A stretch of DNA of 64,000 nt from Leptobrachium leishanense (taxonomy: Eukaryota; Chordata; Amphibia; Anura; Megophryidae): assembly GCA_009667805.1 (NCBI GenBank), contig CM019067.1, forward strand, positions 62,726,637 to 62,790,636, in the 5' to 3' direction. Below are positions 12,776-24,386 of the stretch, piece after piece. Positions within the stretch are counted from its first letter, which is position 1. Each line of letters opens with the position of its first letter. The position numbers and the translations under genes are program-made. Under the pieces are notes generated by a model. It saw only the letters and a list, made by a program, of their open reading frames with translations. It had not been told where the DNA came from and made no database searches.

Positions 12776-13968
12776 CCGGGCGGTTTTACACAAATCCGTC
12801 CTTTAGTGACCGCTGCTGTTTTTACGTTTCTGCGCTGTAAGGGTTTAGGTCAAATTTTCCTCTTACTCGTTTATTCAACCCACACATATTATACACCCTT
12901 TTTCCCGCCATTAAATGGACTTTCTATAAATACCATTATTTCCATCATATCCAATAATTTAATATAAAAAAAATATGAAATATGATGAAAAAAATGGTAA
13001 AAACACACTTTTTCGTAATTTAATCTCCTAAAGCTATAACCACCAATAAAGACCCCGGCTAAATAGTTTCCAAATTTTATCCCGAGAATAGAAATACCCA
13101 ATTTTTACCTTTTAACCCTTTCACTGCTGAGCCAGTTCACCTATGTGCGCTGCGCTCATTCTGACCATTTTGTGCTAATTATTTTGAGATGTCAGCCTAG
13201 GTCCTATTTAATTAAACCCCCCCAAGACAAAAAATTTTTTTTTAAAAAAACCAATTTTTTTATTATTATATTATTTTTTATTTTTTTTTATTATTTTAAA
13301 CCAAACCTGGTCATGTTTGGTATCATTGGAAAGGCCATGATCAGGCCTTTCAAATGATGTCAAATATGACCATCTAGCTGCCATGGATCGGGAGATAAAG
13401 GGATCCTTAGGATCCCCTTATCTCTACATGGCAGCTAGAGGGTTAACTGGCCCACTGACATCCTCACACATATGGTGAGGTTGTCAGTGGGTGGGGGGGG
13501 GGACCTGGAGGCTAGGCTGACATCCAAGATGTCAGCCCCCCTCCAGGTTCGAATCGCGTTTTGGCGCCAATTCGCGCTAAAACGCGATCCGGCGGCGAAA
13601 CGGTTAATGCTATACACCGCTGAAAAGGGGAGACTCTCCCCTTTTCAGCAGTGCAAAAAGCATTTTGCTAGCTTCAATGGTTGGGGAGATAGAGGGCTCC
13701 GAAGGAGCCCCCCCCACCCCTCCATTGAATTACATGGGGGCACCTTCTGATGACGTCACCACGCAGCGTGGCGACGTCATCAGCCTCGCCTGCCCATGTA
13801 AATCACATGGGCAGGCTTCCTCCCTGCCAGATCGCCGTGGGATCCGACGAGGGAGGTGAGTATCGGGCGGGAGGGGGATTTGGCGCCGCTGACGTACCCT
13901 GTACGTCCGCGGGTCTAAGGGAGACCCGAGGACAGGACGTACAGGGTACGTCAGGGGTCATTAAGGGG
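12765..13968. mobile_element. TTAA-type MITE inside Tc1 copy 1, 1.2 kb
   Basis: Ends CCCCTTAGTGACCGGGCGG and CATTAAGGGG, flanked by TTAA (12761-12764 and 13969-13972). Tc1 copy 2 has the empty site CACATTTAAAAGCTG. Internal features are a second TTAACCCTTTCACTGCTGAG-type end near 13115, a GTTTGGTATCATTGGAAAGG hairpin region, and GGACGTACAGGGTACGTC palindromes near the right end. TTAA duplication is typical of piggyBac-type transposition. No ORF of note is present. Confidence 0.9.
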
Positions 13969-14494
13969 TTAAAAGCGGTTATAACTGTAAAAGGATGTTG
14001 TACTAAGTACTAAGATTGAATGTCACTTTGGGTTGAATAAAACTGATAATGATGTGAGCACAGAAAAGACATTTGTGGTTATTTCATTATAAATGTTATG
14101 TTATATTTGTCTGACCTACACGTGCCTCTTTGATTTAATAGTAAGCAAGATGACTGAATGATCAAAATCAATGTTAAACTGGCCAAAACACTCAATTTCA
14201 GTGGGGGTTGAATAATTTTGAACACAACTGTATATATATATATTTCTAAACTGATATTGCAGTATTATTGCCCATTTTTCTTTTAGAAACTGAACATTGC
14301 CATAATGTACCTTCACTTCTCCCATGCAGGGAAAAAAAATGGCAGGAGTGGACGCATTGCTACTCTATGGTTTTGGAATTTTGTGCACGTTTTAAAAATA
14401 AAAGGTAATTCTGGTGCACAAACAGTAAATCCGTCAGGTCAAAATGACATGCTGTATTGAAGTTGAATATATCCCTTAAATATTTTGAACTTTA

Positions 14495-14731
<237 letters not shown>

Positions 14732-15264
14732 TCACAAAGTAGGACCAGCACTAACATACATGAAAAGGAAGATTTTCATAAAGTGTGCATGATCTGGAAA
14801 GCCCAGCTCCTTACCGACACATAAAAGGCAAATGGATCTGGTACTCTTAAAATCCTAAAAGGTGCATTATTAGGAAGCACCTAAAACAGCACCATTTCAG
14901 CCTCTACAATGGGATTTTGTTATTTTTATTTTTGTTAAAGAAACCTGTTGTTTCGGCTGAAACATTCTGCTATTCGCTGCTTCTTAATGAAGAACCTTTT
15001 GGCTTTTTCAAGTAATGGATCCAATAGCATTTGTATGGATTGAATTCAAGGTTATGTCGTGAAAAATAAATACAAAGAGAACACAAAGAAATATTCACAA
15101 TTTGTGTAGCGAAAAGAATGTTGATACAGAGGTATCAGCAGACAGCAATGCCAATGAGAAATCAACATAAAGAGTGTTTCCCTCTAAGCTTCTCCCTTTA
15201 GTCATAAACTCAATATACTCAATCCATTAGAAACCTCCAGGAAAGGGATTGCCCTAGATCAGGG

Positions 15265-15381
15265 ATGACGATCGATGGCTCCTACATGTTGAACTACACA
15301 TCCCATTATTCTCTGGCATTCAAATATTTATGGGAATTGCAGGTCATCAATTTCTGGGTGCTGGAATTTAACATCCCTGTC
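15265..15381. mobile_element. hAT-type MITE, diverged
   Basis: Ends CAGGGATGACGATC and TTTAACATCCCTG enclose about 117 bp with the ACTACACATCCCATTAT box. The flanks CCCTAGAT and TCCTAAAT match at 6 of 8 positions. It lies in the DECR1 intron between the exons at 14603 and 16123. Confidence 0.65.
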
Positions 15382-15459
15382 CTAAATTGATGGCTATGCC
15401 CACATTATGTTTAGGATCAATTTAAATCACAGTGCATTATTTCACGAAAAACACCTTAA

Positions 15460-16078
15460 CCTCCCTGGCGGTATTCCCGAGTGTGACTCGGGGTTAAATT
15501 TCGCTACCACGAACGGTAACCCCGAGCCACACTCAGGCTGGATGTTTACTCACCTCCTCCTGTCTCCCTCGCTGTCCCCCGCAGTGTGATCGCGGCGAGC
15601 TGCTTCTAGAAGGCTCCCTGCGAGTCACATGGTGCAGGGTGGGCGGGAACCATCAGCAAACTTATAAACAATTCATAAAATACTGTAATCCAAAGTGCAA
15701 TTTTTATGAACGGCCACTGGGTGGCACTACAGGATAAGAAATAGACTATACATCCTCTTACTCTTACTCTTGTTTTCAGACTGATTTCAGTGTTTTTTGT
15801 TTTTTATTTTATTGAATATCATTTATTTGCATTATTTTGGATAATTATTTTTGGGATAATAAATTATTATTTCGTGTTTCAAACTTTATCGGACTCAGTG
15901 TATTTACTATTTATTTATTTATAAAGGATTTTACCAGTAAGAACTCTTGATTGCACGGATTTCAGTGCGTGATTCCTAATTATTACAGGCTAACTATGTA
16001 CAAAAACACGTTTCCTTTAAAAAAAAATTGAGACGCTCTTAGACATGAAATTTTTTAAAAATTAGACTGCCAGGTAGG
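15460..16078. mobile_element. TTAA-type MITE (CCTCCCTGGCGG family)
   Basis: Ends CCTCCCTGGCGGTATTCCCG and AGACTGCCAGGTAGG, flanked by TTAA at 15456-15459 and 16079-16082. The interior is non-coding, with hairpins such as GAGTGTGACTCGGGG/CCCCGAGCCACACTC. It lies in a DECR1 intron. Confidence 0.8.
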
Positions 16079-16122
16079 TTAAAAGTCACAGCATGACCAC
16101 CTAATATTACATCGTGCTATAC

Positions 16123-16180
16123 CTTATTTCCAGTTTCTGAAGAGATCTCATGTGCGGTTTTCTCCAAGACATCTAATTTC
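16123..16180 (-). CDS. decr1: DECR1 exon (codes KLDVLEKTAHEISSETGNK)
   Basis: A 58-bp exon on the minus strand between a TTTCAG acceptor (complement of CT at 16181-16182) and a GTATAG donor (complement of AC at 16121-16122). Its first base completes an Arg codon begun by the previous exon. The remaining 19 codons read KLDVLEKTAHEISSETGNK, the basic segment after the second beta strand of the DECR1 Rossmann fold, which in this family helps select NADPH. Phase and protein sequence join correctly to both neighbouring exons. Confidence 0.92.
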
Positions 16181-16595
16181 CTGAAACAATAAAACAGATA
16201 TTTTAAGATCTTAATATATTTCTGTACAAATAAGTGACAGACTCTCCCGTCCCAAAAAAGACCCCTCCAACAGTAACAACTCAATAATGAAATAAAACCA
16301 GCAACGCATCCACACCGATTGCCTAAGAGGTTATTCAGAGAGCACTGAAAATTTCAGCAATATATCATTATTATATGTATACGTCATGCCCTGCCAGAAT
16401 GCTAGAATAAAAAAATGCAAAAAAAAATGAGAATTTCCAATCATCTATAGTGTGTAAAATATTTTTTTTTCACATTTTAATGGAGATGTGAACAATAATG
16501 CTGAAAAAAAAAGGAAAACCAAAAATCATTGGACCCCCCCTATCTCCACCTTAGGTGGCAGCTAGGAGTTAACTCCCGAACTGATGTCATCTCAT

Positions 16596-17116
16596 TGAGA
16601 AACAAGGGGGGTGTTTGTGAGGGTCCTGAGAACAAGCAACAGCACAATGGCCTGCTCTACGGTGGGTGCCAGCTCAGGTCTCACAAACAAGGTTTTAGCT
16701 TGATTGTGCCATTACAGGGATGAATTTTCCATATGCAAATCAGCCTGCTCTCGCCCAGAAAGTGTGGCCAGTGCTGATTGCCAAGGACGTCATCCCTGCA
16801 CGAGAGGTGCAGCAACCCCCGACGATCGTTTCGGCCTTATTGGGCCTCGTCAGGAGGGTATAGCTGACACCCCTCTAGGCACATCAAGCAAGGGGTCCAC
16901 GTCTGGATGACCCTTTACAATTACAGTGAGAAACAAGGGGGGTGTTTGTGAGGGTCCTGAGAACGAGGCTGATTTGCATATGGAAAATTCATCCCTGTAA
17001 TGGCACAATCAAGCTAAAACCTTGTTTGTGAGACCTGAGCGGGCACCCACCGTAGAGCAGGCCATTGTGCTGTTGCTCGTTCTCAGGACCCTCACAAACA
17101 CCCCCCTGGTTTCTCA
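16596..17116 (-). mobile_element. Hammerhead-ribozyme-bearing retroelement fragment (Penelope-like candidate)
   Basis: The insertion is flanked by the 15-bp direct repeat CTGATGTCATCTCAT (16581-16595 and 17117-17131). It begins TGAGAAACAAGGGGGGTGTT and ends with the complement of the same sequence. The same start recurs in direct orientation at 16927. The layout is therefore one forward unit (16596-16926), a partial second unit, then an inverted copy (16968-17116). The forward unit contains the hammerhead at 16806-16871. Partial tandem and inverted units with ribozymes and variable-length target duplications are known for Penelope-like elements. The family assignment is inferred, since no reverse transcriptase or GIY-YIG domain is present here. 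Confidence 0.65.
16806..16871 (-). ncRNA. Hammerhead ribozyme, type I, complete core
   Basis: Read on the minus strand, the 5' side of stem I (GGUGUCAGC, loop UAU, ACCCUC) is followed by the catalytic CUGACGA. Stem II is GGCC-CAAUAA-GGCC, then GAAAC. Stem III is the self-complementary ACGAUCGU. The cleavage triplet GUC is next, and then the 3' side of stem I (GGGGGU, U, GCUG, CACC). Every invariant core base of the CUGANGA/GAAA consensus is present. Stem I pairs over both halves, with an internal loop as in natural type I ribozymes. Cleavage is predicted between 16821 and 16820. Stem III has no proper loop, which is common in retroelement hammerheads and may require a dimer for activity. Confidence 0.85.
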
Positions 17117-18139
17117 CTGATGTCATCTCATCCATGCGGAGGATCTTGCACGTGGGCCACCTCCGGGAGAGGACCACGATCCGGTGCTGAATCGCGATCC
17201 AGGCTTTAAGGGGTTAAAAGGCATGCACCACTGGGAAGGGCAGACTGTGCACTTCCATGCGGAGCCTGCCTTTGTTCTCTGCCCCTTACCGATGGAGAGG
17301 GAGAGAGGTCCAAAGGACCTCCCCTCCCCTTGAGGCACTTTCCAGGTGGCCGCACGATATCACGCACTGCCGTGATGACGGTACTGCGACTCTCATGAAC
17401 CCTCAGTGAGGGCCGACATCCCGGATGTCGGCCATCACTGTTTGCCGCCGGGGATCGAAGCCACAATGGCGCTTCGCTGCTGAGACACTTGGACGCACTG
17501 AGCATGTCCTCCGCACAGTACCGGAAATATCATGGACGCACTGAGCGCGTCCATAGCAGCGAAATGGTTAAAGCTGTTGAATGAAACCAGTGAAAATCTG
17601 GCCATTTCGCCAACGTTTTGGTGCTGTTCGGCATTCTTTGAATAGATTATTATTACTTCTCTATGGGGATTTCACTGCGCCAAAGGTCACCATATTTTCG
17701 CTGGCAATTTACCAATATTTGGTGAATCGCCAGCTTTGTGAATAGCTGAATGGCCACGAAACTGCACTGGAGGGGGAAATTCACCGTTCGGTGCAATTCA
17801 CTGGCCAATTCGGTGCCCCTGAATAAGCCCTCTAGTATTTTTGTCCAGAAAAGAAAAAAGTATGCGCCATTGTTTGTGATCAATAGTATATAACAAAAAT
17901 GTGTTTTATTCCCTTTTAACTCACAAGCAATAAGATACAAAACACAAAAGGGCCAAATTACAATCTGGGTGCTAACGTTAATGCTCACCTGCGGGAGCAT
18001 AAACGTTAGCCGCTGTGGCTACCGCATATTACATCCACACGCTAACGGGTTAAGTAACCAGTCTGCGTTTGGTACCTTGCGCTCCTTATACTTAACATGG
18101 GGAGCGCAAAGTGTTCATCAGCATATGGATTACAATCTA

Positions 18140-18761
18140 CAGTAATCCCCCGGTCATTCGCGGTTCTGCGTTCGCGGACTCAGTGGTTCGCGGATTTTTT
18201 CCGCTTCCCACATGGTAGTAGCATCCCGGTGTGTGGTTCCTTATCGAATATTGTTCCAAGGAGCCCTCGGCAAAGAACGGAACTCCACCTCCCCAGGCTC
18301 CAACACATCAACGCCTCCCAAACACACGCCTTTGTGCAGCCCCCTGATGTGTTGGAGCCTGGGGAGGTGGAGTTCCGTTCTTTGCCGAGGGCTCCTTGGA
18401 ACAGTATACGATAAGGGACCATATAGGACACAACACCCCGGCAGAGAAGCTGCTCCTGTGCGTCTCCGGGCGCATGATCTCTCTGCATCATTTCGAGAGA
18501 GGAGATGCCGAGGCTCCTGGATCCCCAGACCACGCTTGCATGGTTGCACAGGAGTCTCGGCATCTCCTCTCTCTGAACGATGCCGAGAGAGGAGAATGCC
18601 CTGGACGCGATCTTGAGTCTGGAGATGCACAGGAGCAGCCATTCTGCCAGGAGGACAGCGGCTCCTGGTTCCTAATGCCGCATGGCTGTGATTTTTTTAG
18701 CACAGCCACAATTCGCGGGGGTTTTTGGAACGTAACCCCCGCGAATTTCGGGGGATTACTG
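18140..18761. mobile_element. MITE with CAGTAATCCCCCG ends and TA duplication
   Basis: Ends CAGTAATCCCCCG and CGGGGGATTACTG, flanked by TA (18138-18139 and 18762-18763), 622 bp. The interior holds long inverted repeats, for example CCTCCCCAGGCTCCAACACA (18286) against its complement at 18349. The TA duplication points to Tc1/mariner-type mobilisation. Confidence 0.85.
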
Positions 18762-19258
18762 TACTAGCGCTGATTAACGTCCGGCTGCAGTTAACAGAAA
18801 GTTAACACCAAGTCCTGGCTCTGGTTAACGGATTCCGCTTCTGCAGAATCCGTTAACACCAGCCAAAAAAAATAAATAAAAGAATTAGATACTCACCTCT
18901 TGTCCCGTGGCGAGGACCGCGGCTCTGTCCGGCGGGAGCAGGGAGACGGGGGGGGGGGGGGGGGGCGGGGGAGTTCCTCAGTCTTCCCCTGCATATCACT
19001 ACGCCGACCGGCCGGATCTCGCAAGGCGAGATCCTGCAGGTCATGTGACCACCAGCGTCTGGCTCATTGGAGTCCTATGGACTCCATCGAGTGGATGCTT
19101 GCGGCGGCACTCAGTGCTGCCGCGAGCATCCCGGGGCGTAGCGCGCAGTAACAATGCAGGCAGCTTTTTAAGCGCCTGCATTGCTGTAATCCCACGATAA
19201 AACGGGGCGGTAGGGAGAAAACTGCGGGTGCAGTTTTTTCTCCTAGCGCCCCCGTTTT

Positions 19259-19619
19259 AGGCCGGGTGCACACTAGGTGTTTTTTCTGCGCAATAGCGCG
19301 CGTTATGACACTCTTTATGACGTGCGTTGTAGCATATAATTACGCGGATAGAGAAGAATACACGTAGTACGCGCACAACACATAACGCCGTCATGGAAAC
19401 ACCAAGGAGCTAGGATTGACGAGATGTTGGCCACTTGCTGAACGTCAAATGTTGAAAACGCACAGCTTTTATTTTTTTTCATTCAACTCAAATTCAGTTT
19501 TTACGACGTGCGTCAAAATTAACGCATCGTCTGGCGTCTACCATCTCTTCCGTCATAAAGTGCGTCCTTTTTAACACACGCTAGTGCGCAGAAGAAAACG
19601 CCCAGTGTGCACCCGGCCT
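19259..19619. mobile_element. Foldback MITE with GGCCGGGTGCACACT ends
   Basis: AGGCCGGGTGCACACTAGGT at the left and AGTGTGCACCCGGCCT at the right enclose about 360 bp of CG-rich sequence. TTA precedes the left GGCC and follows the right GGCC, so a 3-bp duplication is possible. General style is as for the GGCTAGGGTCAGACG family. Confidence 0.75.
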
Positions 19620-19659
19620 TAACGTCAGGAATGTAATTTAGCCCAAAGGCTCCTATTCC

Positions 19660-20780
19660 GACCCTGTCGTTATGTTACAGGCTCGCGCTGCATGAACTGA
19701 GTGGACGGCTGTCCTGTAGGATGGCTCGCTGCTCAGCACTATATATGGACTCAGAGGCACACCATAGATCAATAAAAGTAAATCTTTATTGAAAAACACA
19801 AATGTACAGCACTAATAAATTAACTGCATCAGTAAACAAAAGAAATTCATATAAATATCACACATGCCAGTAAAGAAAAAGAAAGAATATCACTGCTCAG
19901 AGCTGTCACTCCCCCCGTGGTATGAGTGAGCGACAGAAAGTGAATAGTAAATTACTGACGTTTTTACTATATATGTTTTAGCAAGAAAGAAAAAGACAGG
20001 TATAAAGGGAGTAATTCCGTAATAGATACATCCGTCTTTTGGTGGGCACAATGGGTTCACTGTAAAACGTGACCGTATGTCATTCTGTACTTTGCTGAAC
20101 CCTTTTTAAATTAGGGAACTCTGTCGGGTTGTCTATCCCCAGGATAAGTGGAGATGTTAGAATTCAGGAGCAGAGGGGAAAATATAAATGGGCCATATTC
20201 CAAGGTTGATGTTAACTTAACCTGAGCTGTTGTAAACATAACAACCCCGCAGACTGTAATGGCTCTGGTAAGTTTACACCAGTGCTGATTAAGTTTACAC
20301 CAACTTGGCTTAGGGCCCAAATTAGGGAACACTAGGCAAGCTGGGAAACTACAGGTAGCACACCTACACTGGAACAAAGAGAAAAGAAGTCTGGAATATT
20401 ATATATGTAGCAGGTTCTGCAACCTTTGCCCTCCAGATTTTTTGGAACTAAATTTCCCATGGGGGGTCAGGGAACCTAATGCTGGGCAGGCCAGATAAAC
20501 TCCTGTGACAAAACACGCCCTCCATAAACTTCATAACAACATAATAGGGTCACTGCCTTTCTATTATCCTGCAAAGCTCCTGATTGCAGCTCTATGTTGG
20601 GATCGAGCCAATGAACAGACATTTGGTGGCCGATCTCATTACGAGGAGGAGCTGCAGTCAGTGAGTTAGGTGAGTGGTTTGAGGCAACTTGATGTCAGAG
20701 AATGAGGGCGCGTGACCAAAAGTAGGTAAGACATGACATCGTTTGTGTAAACAGTGCACCTGAACACCATCGTAATGCTT
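19660..20780. other. Intronic sequence, no confident feature
   Basis: Lies in the DECR1 intron upstream of the exon at 16123. A TCTTTATTGAAAAACACAAA stretch at 19783 resembles sequence next to hammerhead-like elements elsewhere in the window. A fragment at 20405-20475 resembles the hAT MITE box (CCCTCCAGATTTTTTGGAAC). Neither has defined ends. Confidence 0.4.
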
Positions 20781-20791
20781 ATGGTTTATTA

Positions 20792-21106
<315 letters not shown>

Positions 21107-21221
21107 TCACCTTATCCCTTTTTATGATAGTTTTATTAAATCAGAATTGTTGTGTGTGCTCTCTGCACTTTAAATAAAATAAAAAAAAACACGTATGGCC
21201 TATTCTAATCTTGCTGTTATA

Positions 21222-22835
21222 CAGTTGTGTTCAAAATTATTCAACCCCCAATGCTGTAAAGGGTTTTAGGGAATTTAGTGTACATTTGTAATTGTATTCA
21301 GAATGAAATCCTACAAGGACTTTTTAAAGAACCATATGCAACTAAAATGACATCAATTGGTTTTGTAATACAGTAGTAAATGTTTCTTTTGTGAACTCTT
21401 CATTGACACAATTATTCAACCCCTTAAAGACTACCACTCTGAAGAACAGAGGTTCATTCAAGTGTTTTCAATCAGGTATTGAAAACACCTGTGGATGTCA
21501 CGGAGCAGCAATAAAGCATAATAAGCACCAATTAGGCAGCTTTAAAATGACTGTGATACTCAGCTCCTTCTAGACATTTACTGGTGTGGTTACAAACATG
21601 GTGAAGTCAAGAGAATGGTCCAGGAAGACAAGAGAAGAGGTGATTACTCTTCACAGGAAGGGCAGTGGCTATAAGAAGATTGCAAAGATGTTAAACATAC
21701 CAAGAGAGACCATAGGAAGCATCATTCGCAAATTCAAGGCAAAGGGCACTGTTGAAACGCTACCTGGTCGTGGCAGAAAGATGCTGACTTCGACTGCTGT
21801 GCGCTACCTGAAGCGTAGAGTGGAGAAAAGTCCCCGTGTGACTGCTGAGGAACTGAGAAAAGATTTGTCAGATGTGGGTACTGAAGTTTCAGCTCAGACA
21901 ATACGGCGCACACCGCGTAATGAAGGCCTCCATGCCAGAACTCCCAGGCGCACCCCCTTGCTGTCTCCAAAGAATAAGAAGAGTCGACTGCAGTATGCCA
22001 AAAGTCATGTGGACAAACCACAGAAGTTTTGGGATAGTGTTCTGTGGACTGATGAAACAAAATTAGAACGGTTTGGGCCCATGGATCAACGCTATGTTTG
22101 GAGGAGGAAGAACAAGGCCTATGAAGAAAAGAACACCTTGCCTACTGTGAAGCATGGCGGGGGGGTCAATCTTGCTTTGGGGCTGTTTTGCTTCTGCAGG
22201 TACAGGGAAGCTTCAGCGTGTGCAAGGTACCATGAATTCTCTTCAGTACCAGGAGATATTGGATGACAATGTGATGCAGTCCGTCACAAACCTGAGGCTT
22301 GGGAGACGTTGGACCTTTCAACAGGACAATGATCCCAAGCATACCTCCAAGTCCACTAGAGCATGGTTGCAGATTAAAGGCTGGAACATTTTGAGTGGCC
22401 ATCGCAGTCACCTGACATAAATCCGATTGAGAACCTCTGGTGGGACTTAAAAAAAGCAGTTGCAGTGCGCAAGCCTAAGAATGTGACTGAACTGGAGGCT
22501 TTTGCCCATGACGAATGGGCGAAGATACCCGTAGATCGCTGCAAGACACTTGTGTCAAGCTATGCTTCACATTTAAAAGCTGTTATAACTGTAAAAGGAT
22601 GTTGTACTAAGTACTAAGATTGAATGTCACTTGGGGGTTGAATAAAACTGATAATGATGTGAGCACAGAAAAGACATTTGTGGTTATTTCATTATAAATG
22701 TTATGTTATATTTGTCTGACCTACACGTGCCTCTTTGATTTAATTGTAAGCAAGATGACTGAATGATCAAAATCAATGTCAAACTGGCCAAAACACTCAA
22801 TTTCAGTGGGGGTTGAATAATTTTGAACACAACTG
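21222..22835 (+). mobile_element. Tc1-like transposon, copy 2, uninterrupted in structure
   Basis: Same CAGTTGTGTTCAAAATTATT ends as copies 1 and 3, flanked by TA (21220-21221 and 22836-22837), 1614 bp. It has no nested insertion and therefore serves as the empty-site reference for the insertions in copies 1 and 3. It lies just upstream of the DECR1 exon at 20793-20995, on the opposite strand. Confidence 0.95.
21598..22580 (+). pseudogene. Tc1-like transposase, copy 2 (frameshifts, stop)
   Basis: Starts at ATG 21598 ([15 protein letters not shown]) and is open through LWTDETK. An extra G in the run near 22165 shifts the frame before the second catalytic Asp. The second Asp region (QQDNDPKHT) is readable in another frame. 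A one-base loss near 22395 and a stop just after it (CCTGACATAAAT) precede the Glu box [11 protein letters not shown]. One Lys codon of the GRGRKK motif is missing relative to copy 1. No functional enzyme is expected. Confidence 0.92.
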
Positions 22836-23088
22836 TATAACAGCTCCAGCCAATATCGTAACTTTTTAAGCAGCCGTTTCAACCAAGCCACAAGCACTGC
22901 TTGTGACTCAGACACTGCGGCAAGTTACTGCAAATTAACCGCTCCATACTTTGTATAGGAGCAATTAATTATTGGCTAGCCAATTATGAGCTATTCCATC
23001 CTCACTTGCTCTTCATGGCTCAAGCTGTTATTCAGAGGATAGAATAAAATACCCTTGTGTTAAGAGATTTTGCAAAAGCAATACCCCT

Positions 23089-23332
23089 TAACCCTTTCAC
23101 CGCTGAGGACGTGTGGGGAACATCCTCATTGACTCCAAGGAAAGATAGGGGTTCCTTTGAACCCCGATATCTCCTGACTGTTGGCAGCTAGTAGGGTCAT
23201 GTTTGGTATCATTAGAAAGGCCAGAGCATGGCCTTTCCAATGATATCAAACATGACCATGTTTAACATAATAAAAAAAAGAAAAACGTGTTTTTTTAAGA
23301 CGTGAAATGGCTCAGCAGTGAAGTGGTTAAGG
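23089..23332. mobile_element. TTAA-type MITE, compact copy (about 240 bp)
   Basis: Left end TTAACCCTTTCACCGCTGAG; right end GCTCAGCAGTGAAGTGGTTAA. The interior has GTTTGGTATCATTAGAAAGG paired with its complement AATGATATCAAACATGACC. A near-identical compact copy lies at 41609-41872 in the opposite orientation. Confidence 0.8.
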
Positions 23333-23898
23333 GGTTACTTTACTTACCCCTAATCTGTGGTGCAGAGGAAGGCACAATCTGCCACTTTATCTGTCTACAT
23401 GCAGAATACAGGGGACAAATACTTCCCAGTGTTCCTCCCTGTGGGATTCTGCATATGTGAGCTTGCGCAGAGCAGGCTGCAGGGTTTCACCTGGTCCTGC
23501 ACAGTCCTGTGGACTCTAGCAGCAGGTATTGGCGGCAGTGCACGGCACTGTTACGGTTTTCAACTAGCAAGTCACAAATGTTCCGACTCAAGTCTCTGAT
23601 AAAATGTCACAGTCAAAGGATGACTGTTACTAGCGAGCCACAAATGGAAAAAGGCTTGTGCAGGTCTCCATTAACAACTCTGTTGAAAGGATTCTCAATG
23701 AACGAATCAGTGAAAAAAAGGGGAGGTATGCTTCAAGCCAAAACTGTTAAAAGGAAAAAAAAAAAACACAAACAAAAATAACCAAAAGAGAAACAAAACA
23801 TTCTACTACTAGCTACTTGGACGGGTCTTTTCATGCAAATTATATATTATTCTATTATTTTTCTCTTGGGGAAAAAAAACCTGACATTTAAAAGTCTA

Positions 23899-24323
23899 AG
23901 GCTGGGGTCAGACGAACTCCGTGCTAACGCGCGTGCAGCCGCACTTTATCACGGCCGTAGTAGCAGCAAATGACAGCCAATGACGGGCAATATACGAAGT
24001 ACTGCCGCACAAAAGTGCCGCCGCGCAACGCAAGTGGCAAACAAACACATTTTTTCGAGAACCTGGAACTTCTAGTACTGACGTACAGAGTGCGCTGCGT
24101 CCGCTAGCGGCGTGTGTGCGTGATTCGGAGACGTCAGACGCTGCTAATGTCCGGCCTACATAACATCCAGACGCAAAAAGTGTTTTATTGATGATCCGTA
24201 CAAAATCACGGATGAAAAAGTGCATCGTATGACCGCTATCGCGTACTCCGTGAAAAAATACGTCCATTTATTCAAACGCACTTTTTCACGGACGCGAAAA
24301 ATGCATTCGTCTGACCTTAGCCT
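23899..24323. mobile_element. Foldback MITE, GGCTRGGGTCAGACG family, copy 1
   Basis: AGGCTGGGGTCAGACGAACT to ATTCGTCTGACCTTAGCCT, 425 bp. Internal landmarks shared with other members are TACTGACGTACAGAGTGCGC, a GTCCGGCC box and AAAAAGTGTTTTATTGATGA. Confidence 0.85.
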
Positions 24324-24386
24324 AAACCTTTACAAGTAATACATATTTATTCATGAACAGAACACACATATATATATATATATATA

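Larger units (their letters stand above)
16340..17575. mobile_element. TTAA-type MITE, left-truncated, split by a ribozyme-bearing element
   Basis: AATATATCATTATTATATGT and GTCATGCCCTGCC match the 6250 and 50900 copies of the family. The right end reads GCGAAATGGTTAA near 17565-17570. The left TTAA end was not found. A 521-bp element is inserted at 16596-17116. Confidence 0.6.
17945..19650. mobile_element. Palindromic element with GGGCCAAATTACA-type ends, two nested MITEs
   Basis: A left GGGCCAAATTACAATCTGGG and a right GTAATTTAGCCC suggest one pair of inverted ends. Blocks such as GCTAACGTTAA and AACGGGGCGGTAGGGAGAAA have inverted partners inside. Two better-defined elements (18140-18761 and 19259-19619) are inserted. 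The outer boundaries are approximate. Confidence 0.45.
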
